From the NCBI GenBank assembly GCA_020351995.1, contig CP070674.1, positions 1,197,045 to 1,261,044 on the forward strand: 64,000 nucleotides of DNA, written 5' to 3'. This document shows positions 27,537 through 37,792 of the stretch, one piece after another (the first letter of the stretch is position 1; the number at the start of each line of letters is the position of its first letter). Both the position numbers and the translations under genes were made by a program. The DNA comes from Candidatus Zixiibacteriota bacterium (GTDB lineage: Bacteria; Zixibacteria; MSB-5A5; GN15; FEB-12). The notes beneath the pieces are model-generated. The model saw only the letters and a list, made by a program, of their open reading frames with translations, searched no databases and had not been told where the DNA came from.

Positions 27537-29687
27537 CTACTGCGACTCGATCACTCTCAAAACAGCACTGTACTTCTGGTCGTTCTTGAATCGATTCATC
27601 TGCTCTTCGGTGGCCACATCGGCGAACTTCTTAAAGGTCTTCTCGACATCTTTATACTTGGCCAGGGCCATGTATGATAGCATTAGATACTGGTATACCA
27701 GCGGGTCCTTGTCATTAATGGACCGTGCGTCCTTAAAATGATCAATCGCTTTCTTATACTGTTGCTGCTTGAACCTTGCCTCTCCCAGTCCGTAATAAGC
27801 CTGAAAGTTGCGCTTATCGATCTGGGTGGCTCTATCGAAATCGGCTATGGCCGCAAGTTCTTCTCCTTTCTTCAGGTAAAGATTTCCGCGGCCCAAGTAC
27901 GCCGTTACCACCCTGTCGTCCACTTCGACAGCGGCGTTGTAGCAGGCGATAGCCTCGCCGTAGTTTTTGCGCATCTGATATATTTCAGCGGATCGGATGT
28001 AATCATCATAGGCTTTATCGTGCATCTTAAGCTTGCTGTATGCTTTTCCGCGATAATAGTATGCCTCGGCATAGCTGGGCTTGGCGCTGATGGCTTCAGT
28101 GAGGTCAGATACGGCGGCTTGATAGTCACCCTGCTGAAGGGCATTCCTGCCGGCATGATAATAGTCGTCCGGTTTGTATGATTGTGCCTTTTGCGCCTGG
28201 GCTAATGGCTTGAGTGTGACCGAGAGCTTATGCGTCCCTCCGGATTCTACCGACAATCTTCCTTCCGCCGGCTGGTATCCATCGGCTGACACTCGATACC
28301 TGTGCTGGCCGGTCCGGATCTTGCTGTAGGTGACATTCCCTGCTCCCAGGATTGAGCCGTCTAGCTCGAATCGAGCATTGGGCACATTGGCTTTCAGGGC
28401 CACCTTCCCGTAGCGATCCTTCGATGTCTTTTGCGCTGAAGTCTTACTCGTCGAGGTTGAGGATGCCTTGTTTGATGTTTGTGTGGATGTTGTCTTCGGA
28501 GCAGGTGTCCCTTGAACTGACGGTTCAGCTTTAGTGACTTTGGCCGACCTGGTCTGCTTTTTCGCCGGGGCCTGAGCCAGGTCTTCCGGATCTTGAGGAC
28601 GCAGGAAGACCATGCGGACCTCGTCGTCGGTAACACTCGCCTGCTCGACTCCGACGACATGTCCATCCATGACGTATTCGAGGGTGTACGTTCCTACCGG
28701 GACAAAGCCGGCGCTGAAGAAACCACGCTGATCCGATTCTATCCGTTTGTCGGTCTCGGCAATGTGGACCAAAGCTCCCTGAATATATGGGCGGTCGTTG
28801 TCATCAAGGACAACGCCTACTAAGTGGCCTTCGCTGCTGGAAGTTGCGGGTGACAGGAAAGAGCCAAGAATGATCAGGACCACGGTCAGGACGAGCGCAA
28901 AACCGCCAACCATATATGGTGTCTTGATTTTCTTGGGCCGGAGGGTATAGCTGCGCTCGTTTATCGTGATAACATCATTGGCCATCAGTATGTATTGCCC
29001 TGTGAGCTGAATGAAGTTGCGATAGAAGTACGCGATGCTCGATCCCCGCCGGGCCGCGGTTTTGGCGCCACCCGGTAGTGATGAATTATCGGCTCTTCGT
29101 GATTTCGATGCCGGCGAACCCTGCGCCGTTGATGCGTCAAGCGCATTCAGCTTTCTGGATAGCTCGGCCTTGTCCTGATCTTTCAAGTAGGACGTCGAGC
29201 CATAGAGATTCTGTTCTATTTTTTTGACATCTTCCTCGGAGAGCTTCTTAACCTGACCGGTGGTGTCTTCAGCCTTGGTGTCCGCAGGCTGTGATTCGTT
29301 TTCGGATGCGGTAGCTGCTGCCTCCGGCTGCTCATAGTCGGCCGTTGGTGGCGGCGGGGGAGATGAGTCACCGATGGGCTGACTGCCGAACTCGGCCGTA
29401 TCGATGAGGCTGTCGCCGCTGTCGGAGTTGCGATGAGTCTCCTGTTCCATCAGGTCTGTTGTAGTTTCTATACCGAGGTCGTCATCCTTTCTTCTGGCCC
29501 CCTCGTTCTGCCCCCCGATGAAGGGTCGGTTGTCTCCGTTCGATTCGGTCACAACGAAGTCCAGCGATTCATCGTCCCCCCGAGCCGCTTCGGAGTCTTC
29601 CTCTCGTTGGACAGGGTAACCACAGAGAATACAAGTGGTTACATCGCTCGAAGGTTGCTCGGCGTTACAATTGGAACAAACTGCCAA
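27537..29687 (-). CDS. Zinc-ribbon, PEGA and TPR membrane protein
   Basis: 716 residues in a modular chain. An N-terminal zinc ribbon (CSNCNAEQ ... CILCGYPV) is followed by a long acidic/Pro linker. One membrane helix (about residues 255-278, TPYMVGGFALVLTVVLIILG) comes next, then a carboxypeptidase-regulatory-like Ig domain (GHLVGVVLDDNDRPYIQGALV), a Ser/Thr/Lys-rich linker and a PEGA domain (GKVALKANVPNARFELDG). About five TPR units end the protein (NALQQGDYQAAVSDLTEAI, AYYYRGKAYSKL). The ribbon lies in the cytoplasm and the rest outside by simple topology. A scaffold or envelope-sensing role is inferred. The start ATG is at 29685-29687. Confidence 0.82.
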   Translation of the reverse strand: MAVCSNCNAEQPSSDVTTCILCGYPVQREEDSEAARGDDESLDFVVTESNGDNRPFIGGQNEGARRKDDDLGIETTTDLMEQETHRNSDSGDSLIDTAEFGSQPIGDSSPPPPPTADYEQPEAAATASENESQPADTKAEDTTGQVKKLSEEDVKKIEQNLYGSTSYLKDQDKAELSRKLNALDASTAQGSPASKSRRADNSSLPGGAKTAARRGSSIAYFYRNFIQLTGQYILMANDVITINERSYTLRPKKIKTPYMVGGFALVLTVVLIILGSFLSPATSSSEGHLVGVVLDDNDRPYIQGALVHIAETDKRIESDQRGFFSAGFVPVGTYTLEYVMDGHVVGVEQASVTDDEVRMVFLRPQDPEDLAQAPAKKQTRSAKVTKAEPSVQGTPAPKTTSTQTSNKASSTSTSKTSAQKTSKDRYGKVALKANVPNARFELDGSILGAGNVTYSKIRTGQHRYRVSADGYQPAEGRLSVESGGTHKLSVTLKPLAQAQKAQSYKPDDYYHAGRNALQQGDYQAAVSDLTEAISAKPSYAEAYYYRGKAYSKLKMHDKAYDDYIRSAEIYQMRKNYGEAIACYNAAVEVDDRVVTAYLGRGNLYLKKGEELAAIADFDRATQIDKRNFQAYYGLGEARFKQQQYKKAIDHFKDARSINDKDPLVYQYLMLSYMALAKYKDVEKTFKKFADVATEEQMNRFKNDQKYSAVLRVIESQ

Positions 29688-29815
29688 GGATATTTCTCCC
29701 GGAAATGGTTAAAGCTTATTTACATAAATTATCGACCCTCAGGGATATTTCTTTAGATGAAGACCGCCCCGCAAACGTCCATTACCATTGAGATAAAATC
29801 TATTGAAATAAGCAC

Positions 29816-29845
29816 TTGACAACGGCGTCGGCAGATCGTTATAAT
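29816..29845 (+). promoter_or_regulatory. Promoter of the 460-residue lipoprotein gene
   Basis: TTGACA (29816-29821), 18-base spacer, perfect TATAAT (29840-29845). Confidence 0.85.
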
Positions 29846-29903
29846 CGAATTTTGTGGTTTTAGAATATATTTATCCCGGTGGCTCCGGAGGAGGAAGGAA
29901 TAG

Positions 29904-31286
29904 ATGTTCAAGCGCAACAAGCTGTTTATCCTGTTGATCTTACCCCTGCTGTCGATTCTTCCATTTTGGGGTTGCGAACAGCCAGAAGATGTCCTGACGC
30001 CGATCACGGAAACAACGGTCTGGCTCACGGCCAACAAATTGCCTACTAATCCTGACGGTATGGTATATGAGCTTTGGGTGGCGAACTCCACCGACAGCGT
30101 TCCTATCGAGAAATTTGGCTACGATTTTGTCTCCGGACGATTCCTCGAAACAGACGGCAGTGTCCGGTCCGACTCCAATGAGTTCCTCATTAACTACGAC
30201 CTCTTGGACTTTACGACAATTTTCGTTTCAGTCGAGAGAAACCCGGATGACAACTCTAATTCGCCCGGCGCAATCATGCTGTACGATTTGACTGTCAGCG
30301 AAACCATCAAAATGAGATTCCCCAAAATGGATTCTCTGTGGGCGGCCAGCGTATGGTATAATATGGAATCACCGTCCGACGGCGCTCCGGGGGGCATAGC
30401 CGGACTCGATCCTACAACGGACGGCTACGCCGTCTGGTTCAGTTCCTATATAGAAATGCTCCGACCACTGAACGATACTCTCGGTATCTTCGACTGGTCG
30501 GTCGCCTATGACACTCTTGAAGACTACACCGGGCCAGAGGAAATGATAGTCGTGATTGGTATCGATGACAATTCGATTGTCACTAAAGATACCGCTCGCG
30601 TCTTTGGCCTGGACCTAATCGAGCAAAAGGTGACGCGGTTCGACATACTCCTCGATACAATCACTGAGCCACCATACGTGGCCACCGTTCTTACTATCAA
30701 TTATGATGTATACGAGTCCAATATCAGCTTCGACAATTTCAACCAGGGACAGGACAACGAGGAGTTCGGGCTGCCGGTGCTGACCGACTTCGGCTGGCGA
30801 TACAAAGGATGGGTGGTGTCACCATATATTGACTCTGACGCTATCACATCACGTATGACGATGCCGGCCTGGCAAATAATCGGCATCGAGCTGGATGAAA
30901 CCGATGGTGCTATGTTGTCCACGGGTGTGTTTGGCGATGTTCGTTACCCGGACGAGAGCAACCCGTATGTTGCCAGTGCGCGCATACCACCTTACCCGGG
31001 AGAGGATTTCCTGATGAATCTTCCAGACGGTATAGCACCCGTCTGTCTGGTTCCCAATGAAAACGGCAATCCCGGACGAGTATTCATATCACTCGAGCCT
31101 ATCAACGCGGTTTCCACCGCGACCAATTTCCCGCTTATCCCCTTCTTGGGCGAATTGCCGGAAAGCAGGTCAATGGTCACCGACGGTAATCTGACGCAGC
31201 GCTTTGTTTTGCAGGGATGGATGCAGGATCTAAGTGATCCATATCGCGGGTTTCCGTGGATCGGCGTCCGCTATGAGCGATTCTGA
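29904..31286 (+). CDS. Probable lipoprotein, function unknown
   Basis: 460 residues. The signal segment MFKRNKLFILLILPLLSILPFWGC has a plausible lipidation Cys at residue 24. GAGGAGGAAGG precedes the ATG. The body resembles an anti-sigma or carbohydrate-binding beta-sandwich only vaguely and is rich in Asp, Pro and aromatic residues (FRFPKMDSLWAAS-like, YESNISFDNFNQGQ). No catalytic motif is seen. It has its own strong promoter and terminator. Confidence 0.75.
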   Translation: MFKRNKLFILLILPLLSILPFWGCEQPEDVLTPITETTVWLTANKLPTNPDGMVYELWVANSTDSVPIEKFGYDFVSGRFLETDGSVRSDSNEFLINYDLLDFTTIFVSVERNPDDNSNSPGAIMLYDLTVSETIKMRFPKMDSLWAASVWYNMESPSDGAPGGIAGLDPTTDGYAVWFSSYIEMLRPLNDTLGIFDWSVAYDTLEDYTGPEEMIVVIGIDDNSIVTKDTARVFGLDLIEQKVTRFDILLDTITEPPYVATVLTINYDVYESNISFDNFNQGQDNEEFGLPVLTDFGWRYKGWVVSPYIDSDAITSRMTMPAWQIIGIELDETDGAMLSTGVFGDVRYPDESNPYVASARIPPYPGEDFLMNLPDGIAPVCLVPNENGNPGRVFISLEPINAVSTATNFPLIPFLGELPESRSMVTDGNLTQRFVLQGWMQDLSDPYRGFPWIGVRYERF

Positions 31287-31311
31287 CGCTGTTGAACGGA
31301 TAAGAAGCTTG

Positions 31312-31345
31312 CCGGCGCGGCCAAGAAAACCGCGCCGGTTTTCTT
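31312..31345 (+). terminator. Terminator after the lipoprotein gene
   Basis: Nine-pair GC stem CCGGCGCGG (31312-31320) / CCGCGCCGG (31330-31338), then TTTTCTTT. Confidence 0.93.
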
Positions 31346-31479
31346 TGAAACGAAAAGGGCCCATGTCACTCAATTTTAGCTTGCCAACAGCCAACTAAAG
31401 CAATATATTCGAACCTAATTTTCACGCGCTCCCTTAGCGTAACCTATTATAAAATATAGCCTTAACAGGAGCATAACGA

Positions 31480-33465
31480 ATGGGCACAGGTTTATTATCG
31501 GCTATTGTCGGTTTGGTCGGATTAGCATTTGCGGTCATTTTGTTTACCTTCATCAAGAGTAAACCGGTCGGCACGGAACTGATGAGAGAGATATCCGAAG
31601 TCATCCACAAGGGGGCTATGGTCTTTCTTAAAAGGGAATATTCGATTCTCGTATTGTTCATTATTATAGTCTTCGCGCTGCTGGCATGGAAGATCCGCCT
31701 TCAGACGGGTTATGCCTTTCTTGGCGGAGCCGCCTGTTCCATGCTGGCAGGTTTCTTCGGACTGAAAGCCGCAACAAGAGCGAATGTAAGGACTACCGCG
31801 GCGGCCAGTGCCTCGGGTCAGCCGGCAGCTCTGTCGATAGCTTTTTCCGGCGGTGCCGTTATGGGAATGTCGGTAGCGTCCCTCGGACTGATTGGGGTTG
31901 GTGTTGCTTACCACTTTTTCGGCGACAACCCCGGCCATGCCAGTGTGATCAACGGATTTGCCATGGGGGCGTCATCAATTGCCCTTTTTGCTCGCGTTGG
32001 AGGCGGGATATATACCAAAGCAGCCGACGTCGGAGCCGACCTTGTGGGGAAGGTTGAGGCCGGCATACCCGAAGATGACCCGCGAAACCCCGCTGTCATT
32101 GCCGACAATGTCGGCGATAATGTGGGTGATACGGCCGGAATGGGTGCTGACCTGTTTGAGTCCTACGTTGGTTCCGTTATTGCCACTCTTGCGATCGGCG
32201 CTACATCAACGGCAATTCCAGACGCTGCCCGCGCCGCGCATATGCAACTTCCTCTGCTGATTGTCGCTTTTGGTGCTGTAGCTTCCATTCTCGGGGTGCT
32301 TTCGGTATGGGTATTTTCGAAGATGAATCCAGCGGCTACCCTGCGGCTTGTTACCTATGTGGGGGCTGTCATCATGCTGGTCGCCTCATGGTTTATTATA
32401 GATCGTCTGGGCCTAAACCAGAAAATATTCTGGGCTATACTCGCCGGTAATCTGGCCGGAATAGCTCTGGGACTGCTGACGGAATACTATACCGCCGCCA
32501 AGCCTATAAGGAACATAGCCCGCTCTTCGCTTACCGGTTCGGCGACTAACATTATCTCCGGCCTGGCCACCGGGATGGAATCCGTTTTGGCCCCGATTGT
32601 GATCATCTGTATCGCTATCTACACCGGGTATTCTTTCGCGGGTCTGTACGGCATTGGCATTGCTGGAGTGGGCATGCTGGCCACCATCGGTGTGACCATG
32701 TCTGTCGACGCTTACGGCCCTATCGCTGACAACGCCGGGGGGATTTCCGAAATGTCGGGTCTCGGACCGGATGTTCGCGCCATCACGGATAAGCTTGATT
32801 CGTTGGGTAATACCACCGCGGCAATCGGTAAGGGGTTTGCCATTGGCTCGGCAGCCCTGACGGCCCTTGCCCTGTTTTCAGCCTACTCCGCCGCGGTCGG
32901 CCTGGAACGAATCAGCATTCTTGAGCCAAGAGTAGTTATCGGACTATTGATAGGTGGCGTCTTGCCGTTCTTTGTAGCGGCCCTGACAATGAAGGCCGTC
33001 GGTCGGGCAGCCGCCAGGATGGTTGACGAAGTAAGGAGGCAATTCCGCGAGATCACGGGTCTCATGGAAGGCAAGGCAAAGCCGGACACCAGCCGTTGTG
33101 TTGACATTGCCACGAAAGGAGCACTCCAACAAATGGTGTTGCCCGGCTGTACCGCGGTTCTGGCACCCCTGCTGGTCGGTTATGTTTTGGGGAAGGAGGG
33201 TCTTGGTGGAATGCTGGCCGGCGCAACGATGTCCGGTGTTATGCTGGCGTTAATGATGGCTAACGCCGGCGGTGCCTGGGATAATGCCAAGAAATACATC
33301 GAAGCTGGTGCTCATGGCGGAAAAGGCTCGGACGCTCACAAAGCCGCTGTCGTGGGTGATACGGTTGGCGACCCATTCAAGGACACTTCGGGCCCGTCGA
33401 TGAACATTCTGATAAAGCTTATGGCTATTGTCTCGCTGGTTGTGGGGCCTTACTTATTTAATTAA
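31480..33465 (+). CDS. hppA: Membrane-bound ion-pumping pyrophosphatase (K+-dependent type)
   Basis: 661 residues with about 15-16 membrane helices; it couples PPi hydrolysis to export of H+ or Na+. The substrate region [18 protein letters not shown] and [12 protein letters not shown] (209-220) holds the Mg-PPi-binding aspartates. GNTTAA is at 443-448. An Ala at this place (Lys in the K+-independent group) marks the K+-dependent subfamily. Whether it pumps Na+ or H+ I cannot tell. It is single, with a terminator behind, and is a common energy-saving device in anaerobes. Confidence 0.95.
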   Translation: MGTGLLSAIVGLVGLAFAVILFTFIKSKPVGTELMREISEVIHKGAMVFLKREYSILVLFIIIVFALLAWKIRLQTGYAFLGGAACSMLAGFFGLKAATRANVRTTAAASASGQPAALSIAFSGGAVMGMSVASLGLIGVGVAYHFFGDNPGHASVINGFAMGASSIALFARVGGGIYTKAADVGADLVGKVEAGIPEDDPRNPAVIADNVGDNVGDTAGMGADLFESYVGSVIATLAIGATSTAIPDAARAAHMQLPLLIVAFGAVASILGVLSVWVFSKMNPAATLRLVTYVGAVIMLVASWFIIDRLGLNQKIFWAILAGNLAGIALGLLTEYYTAAKPIRNIARSSLTGSATNIISGLATGMESVLAPIVIICIAIYTGYSFAGLYGIGIAGVGMLATIGVTMSVDAYGPIADNAGGISEMSGLGPDVRAITDKLDSLGNTTAAIGKGFAIGSAALTALALFSAYSAAVGLERISILEPRVVIGLLIGGVLPFFVAALTMKAVGRAAARMVDEVRRQFREITGLMEGKAKPDTSRCVDIATKGALQQMVLPGCTAVLAPLLVGYVLGKEGLGGMLAGATMSGVMLALMMANAGGAWDNAKKYIEAGAHGGKGSDAHKAAVVGDTVGDPFKDTSGPSMNILIKLMAIVSLVVGPYLFN

Positions 33466-33490
33466 TAGTTTGTAATGGGGCAATTGTTAT

Positions 33491-33520
33491 GGGATATGGC
33501 GCCACGCATATCCCTTTTTT
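33491..33520 (+). terminator. Terminator after hppA
   Basis: Eight-pair stem GGGATATG (33491-33498) / CATATCCC (33507-33514), then six T. Confidence 0.93.
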
Positions 33521-33636
33521 ATTTATTTTTGAATAAATGGCGTTATCTTTGGTATTAGCTCATGAGACAGAGCTAAGTCCAAATGAAACTTTTAAATAGG
33601 TTCTTCGTTAATTGTAAAAATAAAGAGGAGGTATAG

Positions 33637-34362
33637 GTGGAACAGCTTAATACTGCGGGAGCGGTATCCCCGCAACAGAGTGTCAAGGGCCTTTCTTTAC
33701 GAGGGCTGGGTGAAATCATCTACAAGCCGGCCGCATTTTTCGAACAACTTAAGGACAACCCCAGAGTACTTGTCCCCATTCTGGCCATCTTCATAGGTGT
33801 GTTCATTTTCACGTTCGCTATTGCTGACATTCAGCAGCAGGATCAAATTGAGTTGTTACGTAACAGCAGGTTCGCACAAGATCAGGCGATTGACAGCGAC
33901 ACAAGTGTAACCAAGAAGCTCATTGGCGCCGCGGTTGCCGGCATCATGGTGGCCTTTCTTCCAACTCTGCTAGCAGCCGCGCTGGCTATGTTGCTCGGTA
34001 ACTTCCTGATGGCCGGTAGCGCCCGCTTCAAGCAGATCTGGTCTGTTGGCCTTTACGGAAGCATAATTACTATTCTGGGAATGCTGATCAAGATGCCATT
34101 GATATTCGCGAAGGGGACCACTTTTGTTTCGCTCTCTTTCGCGGCCCTCATTCCCGGTTTGGAGCCGACCAGCGCCACTTATATCCTTCTTGAAGCGTTC
34201 AATTTCTTCTCCATATGGGAGATTATCGTGGTCGGTATTGGTTTTGCCACGATTTACGGCTTTACCCGCAACAAAGGCTATGTTATATCTGTCGTATCAA
34301 TAGGAGCTATTTTGTTGTTATTCGCCGGCTTTCAGATTTTTGCGATGTCGTTAATAACTTGA
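33637..34362 (+). CDS. Yip1-domain membrane protein
   Basis: 241 residues starting at a GTG with AGAGGAGGT seven bases ahead. It has five membrane segments in the arrangement of the Yip1 family (LRGLGEIIYKPAAFFEQLKDNPRVLVPILAIF at the front, then helices at about 105-130, 137-160, 180-205 and 215-238). Bacterial members are uncharacterised. It is followed 11 bases later by the TolC-like gene and is probably the first gene of the efflux operon, so it may serve export. Confidence 0.82.
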   Translation: MEQLNTAGAVSPQQSVKGLSLRGLGEIIYKPAAFFEQLKDNPRVLVPILAIFIGVFIFTFAIADIQQQDQIELLRNSRFAQDQAIDSDTSVTKKLIGAAVAGIMVAFLPTLLAAALAMLLGNFLMAGSARFKQIWSVGLYGSIITILGMLIKMPLIFAKGTTFVSLSFAALIPGLEPTSATYILLEAFNFFSIWEIIVVGIGFATIYGFTRNKGYVISVVSIGAILLLFAGFQIFAMSLIT

Positions 34363-34373
34363 AGGAGAACTTC

Positions 34374-35708
34374 ATGAATTCAGCTTTTCGTACAGTTTCT
34401 GTTATATCACTCTTGATTGCCCTCATGGCCATGACGGCCTCTGCGCAGGGCAGTAAACTGACGTTGGATGATTGCATTGAACTGGCGATTCAGAAACGTG
34501 CCTCAATCATTGCCGCCCGCGGCGCTGAAAGCCTGGCCAGAGCCGGTCAGCGGTCGGCTCTGGGTGCTTTCCTGCCGAGGATCTACGCATCCTACAATTA
34601 CGGAAGAGGTAAAGAGACAGATATCGAACCACCGACTGTCGTTGTGGATGAGTTCGGGGATACGCTCGCTATAATCGACGAGCAGGATTTTGGTACCAGT
34701 ACCAGTCTCACCGTCAGTGCCGCCATATCAGTCATCGACTTCAGCAACTTTTTTGACCTGTTCGGGGCCACAGCTGCTAAGAAAGCGGCCCACCTGGATG
34801 TTATCAATTCAGAACAGGACCTGATTTACAGCGTCAAGTTGGCTTATTATGGTTACCTGGCCGCCGTTGAAAATGTCCGGGTTCAGGAAAAGGCGGTTGC
34901 CCGTAGCGAGGAGTCGCTAAAGCTGACTCAATCCCGTTACGATCTTGGTTCGGCTTCACTCTCGGAAGTGCTGAAACAAAAAGTTCAGTACGGGAGAGAT
35001 CAACTCAGTTTCCTGCGAGCCAGAAACGCCGTGGTGACAACCTGGGCCTCGCTCGCTTACACTATCGGGATCGATGCCAATAGCGATGTTGAGTTTTTGG
35101 CCGAGTACGAGGTTCGCGAGTTCGATGGGACGCTCGACGATGCTATCGCTTTCGGAATAGAGCACGAACCGGGCCTGCTGGCGGCTGAGGCCGAGGTATC
35201 GGCGGCTAAACACGGCGTCCGGTCCGGCTTTGCCTCTTATCTGCCCACTCTCAATGCTCGCTATTCGTTTACGCGTTCCGATGGGACTCGAGCTTATCCG
35301 CTGGTTTTTGATTATTCGTCCAACCAGCGTACGTGGGGTTTCAGTGTGGACTGGAACATCTTCGACGGCTTCTCGCGGGAGTATCGTGTGACCTCAGCAA
35401 AGGTAAGTCTTAACAATTCTCGCGCCCGGATGGCCGATACTCGTAACAATGTCATCCAAGAGATCAAAACGGCCTTCCACGAGATTGAGCAGCAAAGAGA
35501 AGCCCAGAAGGTGGCGACTGAGAGTGTCGATGCCGCCCAGGAAGATTTTAACATAACCCAGGAGAAATATAATCTGGGCGCCGCCACTATTCTTGACCTA
35601 CTGGATGCGCAGGCCTCACTGACAGACGCCCAGGTGGAAAAGATAAGAGCCGATTTCGATCTGAACCTGGCGGTATCTCAACTGGAAAACGCTATGGGCA
35701 AAATGTAG
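34374..35708 (+). CDS. TolC family outer-membrane efflux channel
   Basis: 444 residues from ATG 34374, which has GAAGGAG ahead and starts a signal peptide (MNSAFRTVSVISLLIALMAMTASA). The in-frame extension back to 34215 overlaps the Yip1 gene and is rejected. Two OEP repeats contain long coiled-coil helices (LYEAALAQAEAL-type; here KAVARSEESLKLTQSRYDLGSASLSEVLKQK and QEDFNITQEKYNLGAATILDLLDAQASLTDAQ). It forms the outer-membrane exit of the MacB-type ABC exporter encoded just downstream. Confidence 0.93.
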   Translation: MNSAFRTVSVISLLIALMAMTASAQGSKLTLDDCIELAIQKRASIIAARGAESLARAGQRSALGAFLPRIYASYNYGRGKETDIEPPTVVVDEFGDTLAIIDEQDFGTSTSLTVSAAISVIDFSNFFDLFGATAAKKAAHLDVINSEQDLIYSVKLAYYGYLAAVENVRVQEKAVARSEESLKLTQSRYDLGSASLSEVLKQKVQYGRDQLSFLRARNAVVTTWASLAYTIGIDANSDVEFLAEYEVREFDGTLDDAIAFGIEHEPGLLAAEAEVSAAKHGVRSGFASYLPTLNARYSFTRSDGTRAYPLVFDYSSNQRTWGFSVDWNIFDGFSREYRVTSAKVSLNNSRARMADTRNNVIQEIKTAFHEIEQQREAQKVATESVDAAQEDFNITQEKYNLGAATILDLLDAQASLTDAQVEKIRADFDLNLAVSQLENAMGKM

Positions 35709-35755
35709 AAAAATAAGCCGATATTAATGTATAAATATTCAATAGGTAGTATTTG

Positions 35756-37078
35756 ATGAATAAGAAGAAACTACTCATAATAGGTACCATCGTCATCCTG
35801 CTCGGTGTGGTCGTATATATGAATTTGATTGGTGGCCCCGAGAGTATGGAGGTTCAGGCGGAGGAGGCATTAAACCGGGAACTCATAGAACTTGTCTCAG
35901 CCTCCGGTCGGATTCAGCCTCAAACCAAAGTGAACATAACGGCCGAGGTAAACGGCGAGATTATTTCCCTGATGGTCAAGGAGGGTGACCGCGTTCAGAC
36001 CGGCAACCTGTTGGTCGTGCTTGACACCGTAAGGCTTCGGAGCGACGTTGATCAGGCCAAGTACGCCCTGACCGAGATTGAGGCCCGGCTTGAAGGCGCC
36101 AAAGCGAGTCTTGACCAGGCCGAAGAGGAGTACCAGCGACAGGACAAGCTCTACAAGGACAAACTGACTTCGGAAACCGCTTTCAACAACGCCAAGTATA
36201 CCTACCTCAATACCAGGGCTTCTTACAACGCGACCGAGGCTCAGGCCAGGCAGCTCGAGGCCCGCTACGTTCAACAGCTTGACAATCTGAGTAAGGCCAA
36301 AATTGCCGCTCCGATGACCGGTGTGGTCACCTTTGTCGACTGCGAGGTTGGTGAAATCGCACCGGCCCAAACATCTTTCACTCAGGGTAAGACCCTGCTG
36401 ACAATCTCGAATCTAAACGTTTTCGAGGTTGAAGTCGAAGTAGACGAAACCGAGGTTAGCAAACTTGATTTAGGGCAAAGCGCTGATATCGAGGTTGACG
36501 CTTTCCCGGATACCATCTTCGCCGGTGAGGTAGTCGAGATCGGCAATACCGCCCTCGTTACCGGGGCAGGGACTCAGGACCAATCGACCAACTTCGGTGT
36601 CAAAGTCATCTTCAAGGATGCCGATGTCAGAATCCGCCCTGGTATGTCGGCCACCGTGGACATCACCACCAATAAGAAAGAAGACGTTCTCTCGGTGCCG
36701 TACAGCTCAATCGTCATGCGGTCGGTCAACATTGACTCTCTCGAACGGGCCAGGGCGAGGGAGGAGTGGGGAGAAAGCTCATCGGTGGTGGCCGAAGTTC
36801 AGGCCGCCGAGGAGGCCGCCGAGGAGGGGGCCGAGTCGACGAGTAGCGACACGGCCTCGAATAGCGAGAGTGAACAGGAGGAGCTCAAAGGCGTCTTTAT
36901 TGTCAAAGATGGAAAGGCGCGGTTTGTGCCTGTGGAGACCGGTATCGCTGATCAGAAAAATATCGAAGTCACATCCAATCTGACATTGGGCGACACCGTC
37001 ATTACAGGACCTTACCGGGTGCTGAGAACGGTCAAGGACGGCGACGAAGTTGAAATCACCAAAAAAAGGGAAGACTAA
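35756..37078 (+). CDS. Periplasmic adaptor of MacAB-type ABC exporter
   Basis: 440 residues from ATG 35756 (a TTG codon directly before it is an alternative). One N-terminal membrane anchor (LLIIGTIVILLGVVVYM) is followed by a lipoyl domain (TAEVNGEIISLMVKEGDRVQTG), a coiled-coil hairpin, the second lipoyl half (KIAAPMTGVVTFVDCEVGEIAP) and a barrel. An unusual acidic, Ala/Glu/Ser-rich insertion of about 45 residues (around 345-390) precedes the final domain. It is MacA-like, four bases ahead of the ATPase gene. Confidence 0.92.
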   Translation: MNKKKLLIIGTIVILLGVVVYMNLIGGPESMEVQAEEALNRELIELVSASGRIQPQTKVNITAEVNGEIISLMVKEGDRVQTGNLLVVLDTVRLRSDVDQAKYALTEIEARLEGAKASLDQAEEEYQRQDKLYKDKLTSETAFNNAKYTYLNTRASYNATEAQARQLEARYVQQLDNLSKAKIAAPMTGVVTFVDCEVGEIAPAQTSFTQGKTLLTISNLNVFEVEVEVDETEVSKLDLGQSADIEVDAFPDTIFAGEVVEIGNTALVTGAGTQDQSTNFGVKVIFKDADVRIRPGMSATVDITTNKKEDVLSVPYSSIVMRSVNIDSLERARAREEWGESSSVVAEVQAAEEAAEEGAESTSSDTASNSESEQEELKGVFIVKDGKARFVPVETGIADQKNIEVTSNLTLGDTVITGPYRVLRTVKDGDEVEITKKRED

Positions 37079-37081
37079 ACC

Positions 37082-37789
37082 ATGTCGCTGATTGAAACCA
37101 AGAACCTGTGGAAAACCTATGAAATGGGGGCCGAACAGGTCCATGCCCTTCGCGGAGTTACCATAACTATTGAAAAGGGTGAGTATGTAGCCATCATGGG
37201 TCCTTCGGGCTCGGGGAAATCGACCCTGATGAACCTGATCGGCTGCCTCGATACACCCTCTCAGGGCGAATACTGGCTGAATTCTCGCAAAGTCAGCCAG
37301 ATGAATGATGATGAACTGGCCAATATTCGCAATCGAGAGATAGGCTTCGTGTTCCAGACTTTCAATCTGCTTCCGCGAGCAACTGCTCTGCACAATGTCG
37401 AACTTCCGCTGATTTATAACGGCACTTCGGCTCAGGATCGGCACGCCAAAGCCATGCGGGCGCTTGAGAAGGTAGATTTAGGGGACCGCGTGACCCACAA
37501 ACCAAGCGAACTCTCCGGCGGTCAGCGCCAGCGGGTGGCAATGGCCCGCGCCCTGGTTAACGACCCCTCATTGTTACTGGCCGACGAACCTACCGGTAAC
37601 CTTGACAGTAAGACATCAGTTGAGATCATGAAACTCCTCGACGAACTACACCGGCAGGGAAACACTATCATCATTGTCACTCACGAGAAGGACATCGCCC
37701 AGCACGCGCACCGGGTGCTGTCGATACTCGACGGCGAGATCGCCGAGGACACGACCATACCGCAGGAACAAAGAAACGGTGTTCATTAG
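37082..37789 (+). CDS. ABC transporter ATPase (MacB/LolD type)
   Basis: 235 residues. Walker A is GPSGSGKST, the Q-loop lies in [17 protein letters not shown], the signature is [19 protein letters not shown], Walker B is [13 protein letters not shown] and the switch His is in IIIVTHE. This belongs to the type VII (MacB/LolCDE-like) exporters, which act by mechanotransmission on periplasmic substrates. It is three bases ahead of the first permease. Confidence 0.96.
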   Translation: MSLIETKNLWKTYEMGAEQVHALRGVTITIEKGEYVAIMGPSGSGKSTLMNLIGCLDTPSQGEYWLNSRKVSQMNDDELANIRNREIGFVFQTFNLLPRATALHNVELPLIYNGTSAQDRHAKAMRALEKVDLGDRVTHKPSELSGGQRQRVAMARALVNDPSLLLADEPTGNLDSKTSVEIMKLLDELHRQGNTIIIVTHEKDIAQHAHRVLSILDGEIAEDTTIPQEQRNGVH

Positions 37790-37792
37790 ACC

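Noticed and set aside
36779..37444. Minus-strand open frame of 221 codons
   Set aside because: Overlaps the adaptor and ABC ATPase genes, both certain.
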